Below are positions 35,880 through 44,449 of a DNA stretch of 64,000 nt, in pieces; position 1 is the stretch's first letter, and each line of letters starts with the position of its first letter. The notes below the pieces were generated by a model, which had not been told where the DNA came from, did no database searches, and saw only the letters and a program-made list of their open reading frames with translations. The position numbers and the translations under genes were made by a program. Origin of the DNA: Methylomonas sp. ZR1 (GTDB lineage Bacteria > Pseudomonadota > Gammaproteobacteria > Methylococcales > Methylomonadaceae); the NCBI RefSeq assembly GCF_013141865.1, contig NZ_RCST01000001.1, positions 3,038,001 through 3,102,000 of the forward strand, written 5' to 3'.

Positions 35880-38201
35880 TCAAGCCGGTCCGTTTGCGTC
35901 GTCCGGATCACCCTCGTACGGTGTTGCGTATTTGCACTCTTTTTGCGGACAGACTTTTTCGGTGCCACGGCGCTTGGTGGTTTTCAAGGTCAAAATCGGC
36001 CAATTACAATCCGGGCAACTTTCCTTGATCGGCGCGTCCCACAAGGCATAATCGCATTTTGGATATTCCGAGCAAGAATAAAAAATCTTCCCGCTGCGCG
36101 CCTTGCGTTTTAGGATCGCCCCATTCTTGCACTGCGGACATTCAACCCCGGTATCTGAAGGCTTTTCCAAGGGCTCGATGTGTTTGCATTTAGGATACCC
36201 ACTACAACCGACAAACTTGCCATACTTGCCAGTCTTTATAACCAGCGTCGACTCGCATTTCGGACACACCCACCCTTCCACCACTTCCGGCTCCGCAGAC
36301 GTAGCGCCGGCATTGTCATCCCCCAAATTTCGTGTATACGAACACGTCGGATAATTGGTACATCCAATAAAACGGCCATTCCGCCCCAAACGAATCGACA
36401 GCGGACTGCTGCACTCCGGACATTTTTCGTCGATACTTTCCTGAGTCACATCCTTGCGCTGTACACTTTCTTCTTTCTCGTTGATCAACTGAGTAAACGG
36501 CCGCCAGAAGTCGTTCATCAATGGAATCCAATCCTTCTCGCCGCGCGACACGGCATCCAGATCGTCTTCGAGATTAGCGGTAAAACTGTAATCGACGTAT
36601 TTTGTGAAATGCTCGGTCAAGAACTTGTTAACAATGCGTCCCACATCCGTTGGATAAAACCGCTTGTTGTCGATCGTCACATATTCTCGGTTTTGCAAGG
36701 TCGAGATTATCGTCGCATAAGTGGACGGCCGGCCGATGCCATGTTCTTCCAACGCTTTTACCAGGCTCGCCTCGCTGTAACGCGGAGGTGGCTCGGTAAA
36801 GTGCTGGGTAGCTGCAATTTCATTCAATACAACAGGCCGCCCTTCTTCCATCGGCGGCAACAGGCTATCCTGATCGTCGGCTGCCTCCTTGCTGTCGTCC
36901 ACGCCTTCCAGATACACCTTCATGAAGCCGGGATTGGTTACCGTAGAGCCGGTGGCACGAAATACATTTTTATCGCTGCCGCAATTCAGATCGACCGCCA
37001 CTTGATTCAAGGTGGCATGAATCATCTGGCAGGCGACGGTACGCTTCCAGATCAGATCGTAGAGCTTGAATTGCTCGGCGCTGAGCCGGTCTTTCACCTG
37101 TTCGGGCAAACGCCGCACGGACGTCGGCCGAATCGCCTCGTGAGCTTCCTGAGCGTTTTTAGATTTGGTTTTGAAACGGCGCGGCTCTTTCGGCACATCA
37201 TCGGCGCCATATTTTTCCGCGATCAGCGCCCGAATATCGGCAAGTGCCTCTTCGGCCAAATTGACCGAGTCGGTACGCATATAGGAAATCAAACCGACGG
37301 TTTCACCGCCCAAATCAATACCTTCGTAAAGCTGTTGCGCCACCATCATGGTCCGCTTGGTGGTAAAACCCAGCTTGCGAGCTGCTTCCTGTTGCAAGGT
37401 CGAAGTGATAAACGGCGGCGCCGGATTTTTACTGCGCTGCTTTTTTTCCAGCTTGGCGACGATCAGCTGACCATCGGCGGCTTCCAATAAGTTTTGCCTG
37501 ACTTCAGTGGCTTGCGCTTCGTTGGTAAAACTGAATTGATTCAGTTTTTCGCCGTTGAAATGCGTTAATTTGGCTTTAAACGGCAAGCCTTGCGCGCTGG
37601 CTTCGGCGGTATGCGACCAGTATTCACGAGTCTTGAACGCCTCGATTTCCATTTCGCGTTCGACGATCATCCGCAACGCAGGGCTTTGCACCCGGCCGGC
37701 CGACAAACCCCGTCGGATTTTCTTCCACAGCAACGGCGATAAATTAAAACCGACCAAATAGTCTAAAGCACGCCGCGCCTGTTGCGCATTGACCAGATTA
37801 TTGGACAACTCGGTGGGGTGGGCGATAGCCTCGGTGACGGCCTTTTTGGTGATTTCGTGAAACACCACCCGCCGCACTTCCTTGTCCTTTAGCAGTTTTT
37901 TTTCCTTGAGATGCTCGAACACATGCCAAGAAATCGCCTCGCCTTCGCGATCAGGGTCAGTCGCAAGATACAGTGTATCGGCATTTTTTATAGCTTTGCC
38001 TATCTCTTGCAGATGGCGTTGGTTGCGATCAATCACCTGGTATTTCATCGCAAAACCGTTTTCCGGATCGACCGCGCCCTCTTTGGGAATCAAATCGCGG
38101 ACATGGCCGTAAGAGGCCAGCACCTGGAAGTCCTTTCCCAGATACTTTTCTATGGTTTTACATTTTGCCGGCGACTCTACAATGACTAAACTTTTGCTCA
38201 T
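35880..38201 (-). CDS. topA: DNA topoisomerase I
   Basis: The 773-residue type IA topoisomerase relaxes negative supercoils. It has the Toprim domain (SLVIVESPAKCKTIEKYLG, then DPDREGEAI), the active-site tyrosine in GLISYMRTDSV, and four C-terminal zinc-ribbon modules: CPECSS...CTNYPTC, CPKCES...CSGYPKC, CPQCKN...CSEYPKC and CPDCNW...CPQKEC. It shows the standard gammaproteobacterial architecture, downstream of smg and dprA. Confidence 0.98.
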   Translation of the reverse strand: MSKSLVIVESPAKCKTIEKYLGKDFQVLASYGHVRDLIPKEGAVDPENGFAMKYQVIDRNQRHLQEIGKAIKNADTLYLATDPDREGEAISWHVFEHLKEKKLLKDKEVRRVVFHEITKKAVTEAIAHPTELSNNLVNAQQARRALDYLVGFNLSPLLWKKIRRGLSAGRVQSPALRMIVEREMEIEAFKTREYWSHTAEASAQGLPFKAKLTHFNGEKLNQFSFTNEAQATEVRQNLLEAADGQLIVAKLEKKQRSKNPAPPFITSTLQQEAARKLGFTTKRTMMVAQQLYEGIDLGGETVGLISYMRTDSVNLAEEALADIRALIAEKYGADDVPKEPRRFKTKSKNAQEAHEAIRPTSVRRLPEQVKDRLSAEQFKLYDLIWKRTVACQMIHATLNQVAVDLNCGSDKNVFRATGSTVTNPGFMKVYLEGVDDSKEAADDQDSLLPPMEEGRPVVLNEIAATQHFTEPPPRYSEASLVKALEEHGIGRPSTYATIISTLQNREYVTIDNKRFYPTDVGRIVNKFLTEHFTKYVDYSFTANLEDDLDAVSRGEKDWIPLMNDFWRPFTQLINEKEESVQRKDVTQESIDEKCPECSSPLSIRLGRNGRFIGCTNYPTCSYTRNLGDDNAGATSAEPEVVEGWVCPKCESTLVIKTGKYGKFVGCSGYPKCKHIEPLEKPSDTGVECPQCKNGAILKRKARSGKIFYSCSEYPKCDYALWDAPIKESCPDCNWPILTLKTTKRRGTEKVCPQKECKYATPYEGDPDDANGPA

Positions 38202-38219
38202 GCTGTCCGTAGAAAAAAA

Positions 38220-38687
38220 TCAATGTAAAGAAGTAGGTATCAAATCGTAAACGATGTCTTCCATTCGGGAGAAAGCGGCGCTATCGCCGGGTTGACTTAA
38301 TAACACCATCAATACAATCCATTTCAATTTATCCAGCGTAATATTTTCGTCTTTCAAGGCCATCGCCCGATCAATCGCTATTTCGCGGTTTATCGGTGTC
38401 AAGATGCCGCTGTGCTCAAGATACATCAAGAAATTTCGGCATTCCATGTCGAACACGGAGATTTCCTGACCGCTAAAAATCCGGAACGAAGAGGAAACCG
38501 CCGGTGTGATGCTCTCAATTTCAGCTAAAGATTCCAGCCAATCGAACGCCTTGTTGACATCAGGCTGCTGAAAACCCGCATCCAGCAACTCGCTGGCAAT
38601 CACGGCAGTATCCGGATAGTTATCGCTGTCGCCATCCAGATAATTCTCAAACAGATAAATGAGCACATCGAAAATATCTTCTTTCAT
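38220..38687 (-). CDS. smg: Smg family protein (DUF494)
   Basis: The 155-residue protein begins MKEDIFDVLIYLFENYLD, the conserved Smg start, and keeps the family length. Smg lies next to dprA in most gammaproteobacteria; its function is not established. An in-frame upstream start at 38792 would read back into dprA, so the ATG ending at 38687, 8 bp after the dprA stop, is used. Confidence 0.95.
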   Translation of the reverse strand: MKEDIFDVLIYLFENYLDGDSDNYPDTAVIASELLDAGFQQPDVNKAFDWLESLAEIESITPAVSSSFRIFSGQEISVFDMECRNFLMYLEHSGILTPINREIAIDRAMALKDENITLDKLKWIVLMVLLSQPGDSAAFSRMEDIVYDLIPTSLH

Positions 38688-38695
38688 TAGAACCT

Positions 38696-39793
38696 TTATT
38701 TGACTCGGAGGTAGCCACCACCGGCAAGTGCGGCAATGTAGCCTTGTAACTCCAGCACCAACAGCGTCGAGGAAACTTCTTCCGCCGACCAAGCGCTTTC
38801 TTGGACCAGAGCATCGACCGTTGTGGGACTGTACGGAATCAATTTCAATAGATTTTGCTGCTCCAGGTCAAGCGAAGTCTGCGCTAATTCCGACTCGGAT
38901 CGCATATACCTTTGATTATAATGACCTAATTCCTCAAAAATATCTTGCGCGGTTTCGACTAATTTGGCGCCTTGGCGAATTAATGCATTGCAACCGCGCG
39001 CCAAAGGGTTGTGAATGGAACCGGGAATCGCAAAAACCTCACGATTCTGCTCAAGCGCCAAGCGCGCAGTGATCAACGAACCGCTTTGCTGGGCGGCCTC
39101 GACCACCAATAATCCGACGCACAAACCGCTGATGATGCGGTTTCGCCTGGGAAAGTGATTGGCTTTGGCACCAGTACCGGGTGGAAACTCGGAGACCAGC
39201 GCACCATGCTCAACTATTTGGGTAGCCAATTGCTTATGGCAAGCCGGATAAACTCGATCCAAACCGGTGCCGGCCACGGCTATGGTTTGCCCGTTTACGT
39301 TTAAAGCACCTTGGTGACTCGCGGCATCGATGCCCAAGGCCAAGCCACTGGTTACGACAAACCCGGCTGCAGCCAATGTCTCTGCAAATTGAATTGCCGT
39401 GCTGACGCCGACGGGAGAAGGGTTACGGCTACCGACTATTGCTAATTGCGGCTCAAGCAACAATGCAGGATTGCCTTTGACAAATAAAACCGGGGGAGGA
39501 TTTGCAATTTCTCTCAGTTGCGCCGGATAGTCGGCATCGCCCAAGGTCAACGCATAATTTCCGGCTTGCTCCAGCCAGCCAATATCGTCTTCGACCTTTT
39601 GCCAATCCGGTTTTTGCAGCGCATTGATGAGCTTTTCGCTGAAACCCAAGCCAGTTAAAGTGGTTCGCGACGCCGAGAATATCTGTTCTGGCTCAAAATG
39701 TGCCAGCAAGCGCTGAATGGCCTGACTGCCGACGCCGGGACTACGCAGCATCGCCAGCCAGTACTTGATTTGCGGATTGAGCGCGGCTTCCAA
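38696..39793 (-). CDS. dprA: DNA-processing protein DprA
   Basis: The 365-residue DprA/Smf protein has an N-terminal helical domain, a Rossmann-like core (LAIVGSRNPSPVGVSTA, GFVVTSGLALGIDAASHQGAL, FPPGTGAKANHFPRRNRIISG) and a C-terminal winged-helix-like domain. DprA protects incoming single-stranded DNA and loads RecA during natural transformation. It lies upstream of smg and downstream of the LysM-protein gene. Confidence 0.96.
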   Translation of the reverse strand: MEAALNPQIKYWLAMLRSPGVGSQAIQRLLAHFEPEQIFSASRTTLTGLGFSEKLINALQKPDWQKVEDDIGWLEQAGNYALTLGDADYPAQLREIANPPPVLFVKGNPALLLEPQLAIVGSRNPSPVGVSTAIQFAETLAAAGFVVTSGLALGIDAASHQGALNVNGQTIAVAGTGLDRVYPACHKQLATQIVEHGALVSEFPPGTGAKANHFPRRNRIISGLCVGLLVVEAAQQSGSLITARLALEQNREVFAIPGSIHNPLARGCNALIRQGAKLVETAQDIFEELGHYNQRYMRSESELAQTSLDLEQQNLLKLIPYSPTTVDALVQESAWSAEEVSSTLLVLELQGYIAALAGGGYLRVK

Positions 39794-39861
39794 AACAGGT
39801 TAAAGAACAAACCGGAGCGGCTTAAACCAACCCGATTGAATATCGTTAGCTCGGTCATCCA

Positions 39862-40893
39862 TTAGGGCGTTTGCACTCTATCCAGCGTGTGCATCGCAGC
39901 GGTTGCCTGCATCACTAATGCATAGCTGACCCGTTCGAACGGGCGAAACACCATCAACACGCCAGCCAGTTCATCCGGCATTTTCACCGCCACAGCTTCC
40001 TGGGATTGATACCTATCCACGACGACATGCCCTTTGCGATACACATCCAAGGTATGCCCCACTTCCAAACCGTCGGCAGTACCTTTATCGATAACCACCA
40101 CATCGCGCTGACCGATCTGCGACACACCACCCTTTACCTGAATGATGCTGCCCACCACCTGATGTTTAGGCGGTCTTGGAAAATAATTTAAGGCTAACTC
40201 ACCCTCAGAAGTAGGCATCAAGCGGTCGCCGCGTTGAATTTCCATATCGGATTTATTAATCAGCAATGTGGCCGGATCACCCGGTTCCTGTAGCGTGGTA
40301 TCAGCGATATATTGTGCTTCGTAGCCCAAAATTTCCTTGGTAACCGGACTGACATAGGCCTTGCCTGCCCGATAAATGGTATACCCCAAGCCTGGCGGGT
40401 TTTCGATGGCCCGAACGTAAACACCGTCTCCTGCCCCGGCGATCAAATGTTCACCGACAAAGCCGATGACATAAGGCGCCTGCTGCAACTCCTCCGCGGT
40501 GACGACTTTCGGCGAATTCAAGAATTGCACGATGGCATCGCTGGGAATCATTTTAATGGCTTGATCAATATCGGACTCGCGCACTCGCGGCAACAGTTTT
40601 TCGTCATTACCATCCGGTGAGAAGCTCAAGCGCGGCACACCGTTCACGTAGGAAAAATACAAGGTGTCGCCCGGGTAGATCCAATGCGGATCCTTGATTT
40701 GCGGATTGTTGTGCCATAGCTGTGGCCATTCCCAGGGGTGCTGTAAAAACTTCCCGGAAATGTCCCACAAGGTATCACCTTTAACAACCGTGTACTGATC
40801 GGGATGATTGGGGTTTATTTTCAGCTCGTCGGCCCAAGCCACTGCGGCAAAAACCAGTGGTATCAATATTCCCAGTATCGCGCGAAAAAACAT
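39862..40893 (-). CDS. LysM-domain secreted protein
   Basis: The 343-residue protein has a signal peptide (MFFRAILGILIPLVFAAVAWA). A LysM peptidoglycan-binding domain follows directly (about 32-82, YTVVKGDTLWDISGKFLQHPW ... WIYPGDTLYF). The remaining ~250 residues form a domain typical of the LysM proteins encoded next to dprA in gammaproteobacteria. It is divergently transcribed from def, which is also the standard arrangement. Its exact role in the envelope is unknown. Confidence 0.93.
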   Translation of the reverse strand: MFFRAILGILIPLVFAAVAWADELKINPNHPDQYTVVKGDTLWDISGKFLQHPWEWPQLWHNNPQIKDPHWIYPGDTLYFSYVNGVPRLSFSPDGNDEKLLPRVRESDIDQAIKMIPSDAIVQFLNSPKVVTAEELQQAPYVIGFVGEHLIAGAGDGVYVRAIENPPGLGYTIYRAGKAYVSPVTKEILGYEAQYIADTTLQEPGDPATLLINKSDMEIQRGDRLMPTSEGELALNYFPRPPKHQVVGSIIQVKGGVSQIGQRDVVVIDKGTADGLEVGHTLDVYRKGHVVVDRYQSQEAVAVKMPDELAGVLMVFRPFERVSYALVMQATAAMHTLDRVQTP

Positions 40894-41112
40894 AATTTAT
40901 CCTGCCAGAGCTTATAAAACCGTTCAAAATCCGCCGGACGAAGCGTCCAAAGGCAAAATCGGCAAGCGCCGCTGCTTTGCATGCCGCCCAGTCCAATTTG
41001 AAACAAATGCGTAAAAAATCAACCATCGATTTGCCGCACAGTTTAGATTAATTCGGGCATTATGCCAGCACGAGCCGTTCCAGACTAAACCCGGCCCTAT
41101 TTAGTCTTCACA

Positions 41113-41141
41113 TTCAAACCCAAGGCAATTTCGGATAAAAT
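41113..41141 (+). promoter_or_regulatory. Sigma-70-type promoter of the def-fmt-rsmB operon
   Basis: A -35 box TTCAAA (41113-41118) and a -10 box TAAAAT (41136-41141) are 17 bp apart, 33 bp upstream of the def GTG start. The fit is moderate at -35 and good at -10. Confidence 0.55.
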
Positions 41142-41173
41142 CCCACTATTACAGTTCGCAAGTGGAGTGATGG

Positions 41174-41677
41174 GTGAGTATTCTTAAAATTCTGGAGTTT
41201 CCCGATAAACGGTTGCGCAACGTCGCGGCCGAGGTGGACACAGTCGATGACAGCATCAAAACCTTGGTCGATAACATGATCGAAACCATGTATGCCGCCA
41301 AGGGCGTGGGCTTAGCGGCTACCCAGGTAAACGTACATAAGCGCGTGATCGTGATGGATGTCAGCGAGAACAAGGACGAACCGATCTGCCTGATCAATCC
41401 GCAAATCATTGAGCGCGACGGCGTCGAAGAGTCCGAGGAAGGCTGCCTTTCGGTACCGGGCTTTTTCGAAAAAGTCAGCCGCGCCGAACATATCAAAGTC
41501 AAGGCGTTAAACCGCGACGGCGAAGGCTTTGAACTGGAAGCGCGCGACTTGTTGGCGGTTTGCATTCAACATGAAATGGACCATCTGGAAGGCAAGTTAT
41601 TCGTTGATTATCTCTCAGCTTTCAAGCGCAATCGTATCAAAGCCAAGCTGGATAAAATTCACAAGTCGCAAGGCTAA
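41174..41677 (+). CDS. def: Peptide deformylase
   Basis: The 167-residue metallo-enzyme removes the formyl group from nascent proteins. All three motifs are present: GVGLAATQV (44-52), EGCLSVPG (metal ligand C91) and QHEMDHLEG (ligands H133 and H137, catalytic E134). It starts at GTG 41174; the nearby ATG at 41170 is out of frame and stops after five codons. The gene lies 12 bp before fmt. Confidence 0.98.
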   Translation: MSILKILEFPDKRLRNVAAEVDTVDDSIKTLVDNMIETMYAAKGVGLAATQVNVHKRVIVMDVSENKDEPICLINPQIIERDGVEESEEGCLSVPGFFEKVSRAEHIKVKALNRDGEGFELEARDLLAVCIQHEMDHLEGKLFVDYLSAFKRNRIKAKLDKIHKSQG

Positions 41678-41689
41678 TCAGGACATTTC

Positions 41690-42616
41690 ATGAAAATCGT
41701 GTTCGCCGGTACGCCGGATTTTGCGGTTCCTACCCTACAAGCCTTGCTGGATTCGCCGCATCAAGTCTGCGCGGTTTATACTCAGCCCGACCGGCCGGCC
41801 GGCCGTGGCCGCAAGCTGACCGCCAGCCCGGTCAAAGCCCTGGCCGTAGCCGCCAACATTCCGGTGTATCAGCCGGAAAACTTCAAAAGCCCCGAATCTA
41901 TCGCCCAATTAGCGGCACTGGATGCCGATTTAATCGTCGTCGTCGCTTACGGCTTGATTCTGCCGCAAGCGGTTTTGGACATACCTAAACAAGGCTGTAT
42001 CAATGTGCACGGTTCGCTGCTGCCGCGCTGGCGCGGCGCGGCACCGATTCACCGGGCCGTCATGGCGGGCGATGCTAAAACCGGCATCACCATCATGAAA
42101 GTCGTAAAAAAGCTCGATGCCGGCGACATGCTCTACAAAGCCGAATGCCCGATCAGCGCCGACGCCACGTCCAGCAGCCTGCACGATCAATTGGCACAAA
42201 TGGGTGCCGAAGGGCTGGTTAAAGTGGTCGACCAGATAGCCAATGGCTCGTTGCAAGCCGAACCGCAAGACGAAGCGCTGGTTACTTACGCCCACAAACT
42301 GGAAAAGCAGGAATCCAACTTGGACTGGCAAAGCTCCGCTATAGAACTGAATCGCAAAGTGCGAGGTCTGAATGCCTGGCCGGTAGCGCAGACCCTGTAT
42401 CAAGGCCAAGTATTGCGGGTCTGGCGCAGCCAGGTGCTTGATCGACCCGCAGAACAAGCACCCGGCACCATCAGTTGCGCGGAACATGCACTGGATGTCG
42501 CCACCGGCGACGGTGTGCTGCGCCTGCTGGAAGTGCAACTCCCCGGTGGCAAACGCATATCCGGCAAAGACTTTATGAATGCCCACCCCTCTGACCGCGT
42601 TATGCTTGGCCTATGA
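41690..42616 (+). CDS. fmt: Methionyl-tRNA formyltransferase
   Basis: The 308-residue enzyme formylates initiator Met-tRNA. It has the N-terminal MKIVFAGTPDFAVPTLQALL, the active-site segment NVHGSLLPRWRGAAPIHRAV and the C-terminal OB-like domain (LNAWPVAQTLYQGQVLRVW). It is paired with def and overlaps rsmB by 4 bp. Confidence 0.98.
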   Translation: MKIVFAGTPDFAVPTLQALLDSPHQVCAVYTQPDRPAGRGRKLTASPVKALAVAANIPVYQPENFKSPESIAQLAALDADLIVVVAYGLILPQAVLDIPKQGCINVHGSLLPRWRGAAPIHRAVMAGDAKTGITIMKVVKKLDAGDMLYKAECPISADATSSSLHDQLAQMGAEGLVKVVDQIANGSLQAEPQDEALVTYAHKLEKQESNLDWQSSAIELNRKVRGLNAWPVAQTLYQGQVLRVWRSQVLDRPAEQAPGTISCAEHALDVATGDGVLRLLEVQLPGGKRISGKDFMNAHPSDRVMLGL

Positions 42617-43908
42617 ATCTGCGCGGCTGCTCGGCACAGATACTCGCGCGCGTCCTTAGCGACGGCCAATCACTGACCGCCGCCCTGGAACACGGCCTGC
42701 CCAAAATCAAGGATGTCAAAGACCGAGCTTTCGTCCAAGCCTTGTGCTACGGCGTCATCCGCCATTACTACGCACTAGATTTTATGCTGGGCCGCTTGCT
42801 CAGCAAGCCGCTCAAACAAAAAGACGGCGACATTAAAGCCTTGCTGCTAATCGGCCTGTATCAACTGCAACACATGCGGGTTAAATCGCACGCCGCCGTA
42901 TCGGAAACGGTCGCCGCCACCAGCCATAAACCTTGGGCCAAGTCTTTGGTTAACGCGATACTCAGACAATATTTACGCGATGCCGAAGCCTTGCAGCAAG
43001 CCTGCACAGGAGACAGCCAGGCTCACTACAATCATCCGAGCTGGATAGTGGATTTGCTCAAGCACGACTGGCCGGAACATTACGAGAAAATCCTCCACGC
43101 CAACGACCAGGCACCGCCGATGGCTTTGCGTGTCAACCTGTTGCAAGGCAACCGAGCCGCTTATCTGGACGAACTTGCCGCGCAAGGCATCGCCGCCCAA
43201 AGGGTAGACTGCTGCGAGACGACGATAAGGCTAGACCAAGCCTTGGCCGTCGAGCAATTGCCCGCCTTTAGTCAAGGCCGAGTTTCAGTACAGGACACTG
43301 CCGCCCAACTGGCCGCAGAACTGCTTGATGCGCAACCCGGCCAACAGGTGCTGGATCTATGCGCCGCGCCGGGCGGCAAGACGGCGGCAATTCTGGAGCG
43401 CCAACCCGCTTTGGGCGGCCTGTTGGCGGTCGATGTCGATCAACAACGCCTGCAGCGCGTGACCGATAATTTACAGCGCTTAAACTTACAAGCCGAAACC
43501 TTAGCCGCCGATGCCAGTCAATCCGGATCATGGGCTGGCGACCGCCAATTCGACCGGATACTACTGGACGCGCCCTGTTCCGGCTTCGGCGTGATCCGCC
43601 GCCATCCCGACATCAAAATACTGCGCCGCGCCGACGATATTGCCGCCCTGCAAGCGCTGCAAACCAAGATTCTTGATAACGCCTGGCAATTACTAAAACC
43701 TGGCGGCATCTTGCTGTACGCCACCTGCTCGGTATTGAAGCAGGAAAACGAGGCGCAAATCGCCGCTTTCCTTGCCCGACATAGCAATGCCAGCGAAATT
43801 CATATCGAGGCGCACTGGGGCATGTCCCGTCCGCACGGCCGGCAAATCATCACCGGTGACCGGCAAATGGACGGCTTTTATTATGCCAAGCTTTACAAAG
43901 CCCCTTAG
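42613..43908 (+). CDS. rsmB: 16S rRNA m5C967 methyltransferase RsmB
   Basis: This 431-residue enzyme has an N-terminal NusB-like RNA-binding domain (about 1-140) and a SAM-dependent methyltransferase domain (QQVLDLCAAPGGKTAAIL). The two catalytic cysteines sit in LLDAPCSGFGVIRRHPDIK and LLYATCSVL. It methylates C967 of 16S rRNA. Position after fmt is conserved in gammaproteobacteria. Confidence 0.97.
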   Translation: MNLRGCSAQILARVLSDGQSLTAALEHGLPKIKDVKDRAFVQALCYGVIRHYYALDFMLGRLLSKPLKQKDGDIKALLLIGLYQLQHMRVKSHAAVSETVAATSHKPWAKSLVNAILRQYLRDAEALQQACTGDSQAHYNHPSWIVDLLKHDWPEHYEKILHANDQAPPMALRVNLLQGNRAAYLDELAAQGIAAQRVDCCETTIRLDQALAVEQLPAFSQGRVSVQDTAAQLAAELLDAQPGQQVLDLCAAPGGKTAAILERQPALGGLLAVDVDQQRLQRVTDNLQRLNLQAETLAADASQSGSWAGDRQFDRILLDAPCSGFGVIRRHPDIKILRRADDIAALQALQTKILDNAWQLLKPGGILLYATCSVLKQENEAQIAAFLARHSNASEIHIEAHWGMSRPHGRQIITGDRQMDGFYYAKLYKAP

Positions 43909-44449
43909 TTACGCGGCATTGATGCTCTGCCTGCACATTGCGCCAGGCATGGCTGAAGCCGGAGAATATGCCGCGCGCATCGAATATGCCGATTTGGATC
44001 GTGTCGATGACGGTTATGACGTGCAGGCTCATATCGATTACCAGCTCAGTCCGACTGCCAAAGAAGCGCTGCACAAAGGTGTGCGCTTAACCTGGGACGT
44101 CGCGATAGAACTGCGCCAACCCGGGGTGCTGTGGGATACGATAATCCATAAACACAAACTGACTTACAGCCTGCAATTCCATGCCTTGCTGAATCAATAT
44201 GTGGTGCAAACCCCGTTCGACCGCAGCGAAATGTTTTTAACCTTGAGCGCGGCCATGAATTTCATGGCTGCCGTGCATGACAGCATGCCAATTCCCGCAG
44301 AACTTGTTGTGGGCGGCACGCCTTACCTGCTGGCGGTAAAAACTCAATTCAACCGCGAGCAGTTGCCAATACCGCTGCGTCCGGTCGCCTATCTGGACAA
44401 CCAGTGGTTTCTTTCTAGCGCCTGGCACACATGGCCCATTCAAAAATAA
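43883..44449 (+). CDS. DUF4390 family secreted protein
   Basis: The 188-residue protein has a signal peptide (MPSFTKPLSYAALMLCLHIAPGM, cleavage near AEA). The DUF4390 core follows (DVQAHIDYQLSPTAKEALHKGV, LTYSLQFHALLNQYVV). The ATG at 43883 lies inside the end of rsmB (26-bp overlap) and upstream of ntrY, overlapping it by 19 bp; the three genes are translationally coupled. The function is unknown; the family is regularly encoded between rsmB and ntrYX. Confidence 0.9.
   Translation: MPSFTKPLSYAALMLCLHIAPGMAEAGEYAARIEYADLDRVDDGYDVQAHIDYQLSPTAKEALHKGVRLTWDVAIELRQPGVLWDTIIHKHKLTYSLQFHALLNQYVVQTPFDRSEMFLTLSAAMNFMAAVHDSMPIPAELVVGGTPYLLAVKTQFNREQLPIPLRPVAYLDNQWFLSSAWHTWPIQK

Noticed and set aside
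36180..37490. 436-codon open frame antisense to topA
   Set aside because: Shadow of topA; composition follows topA codons and no motif is present.
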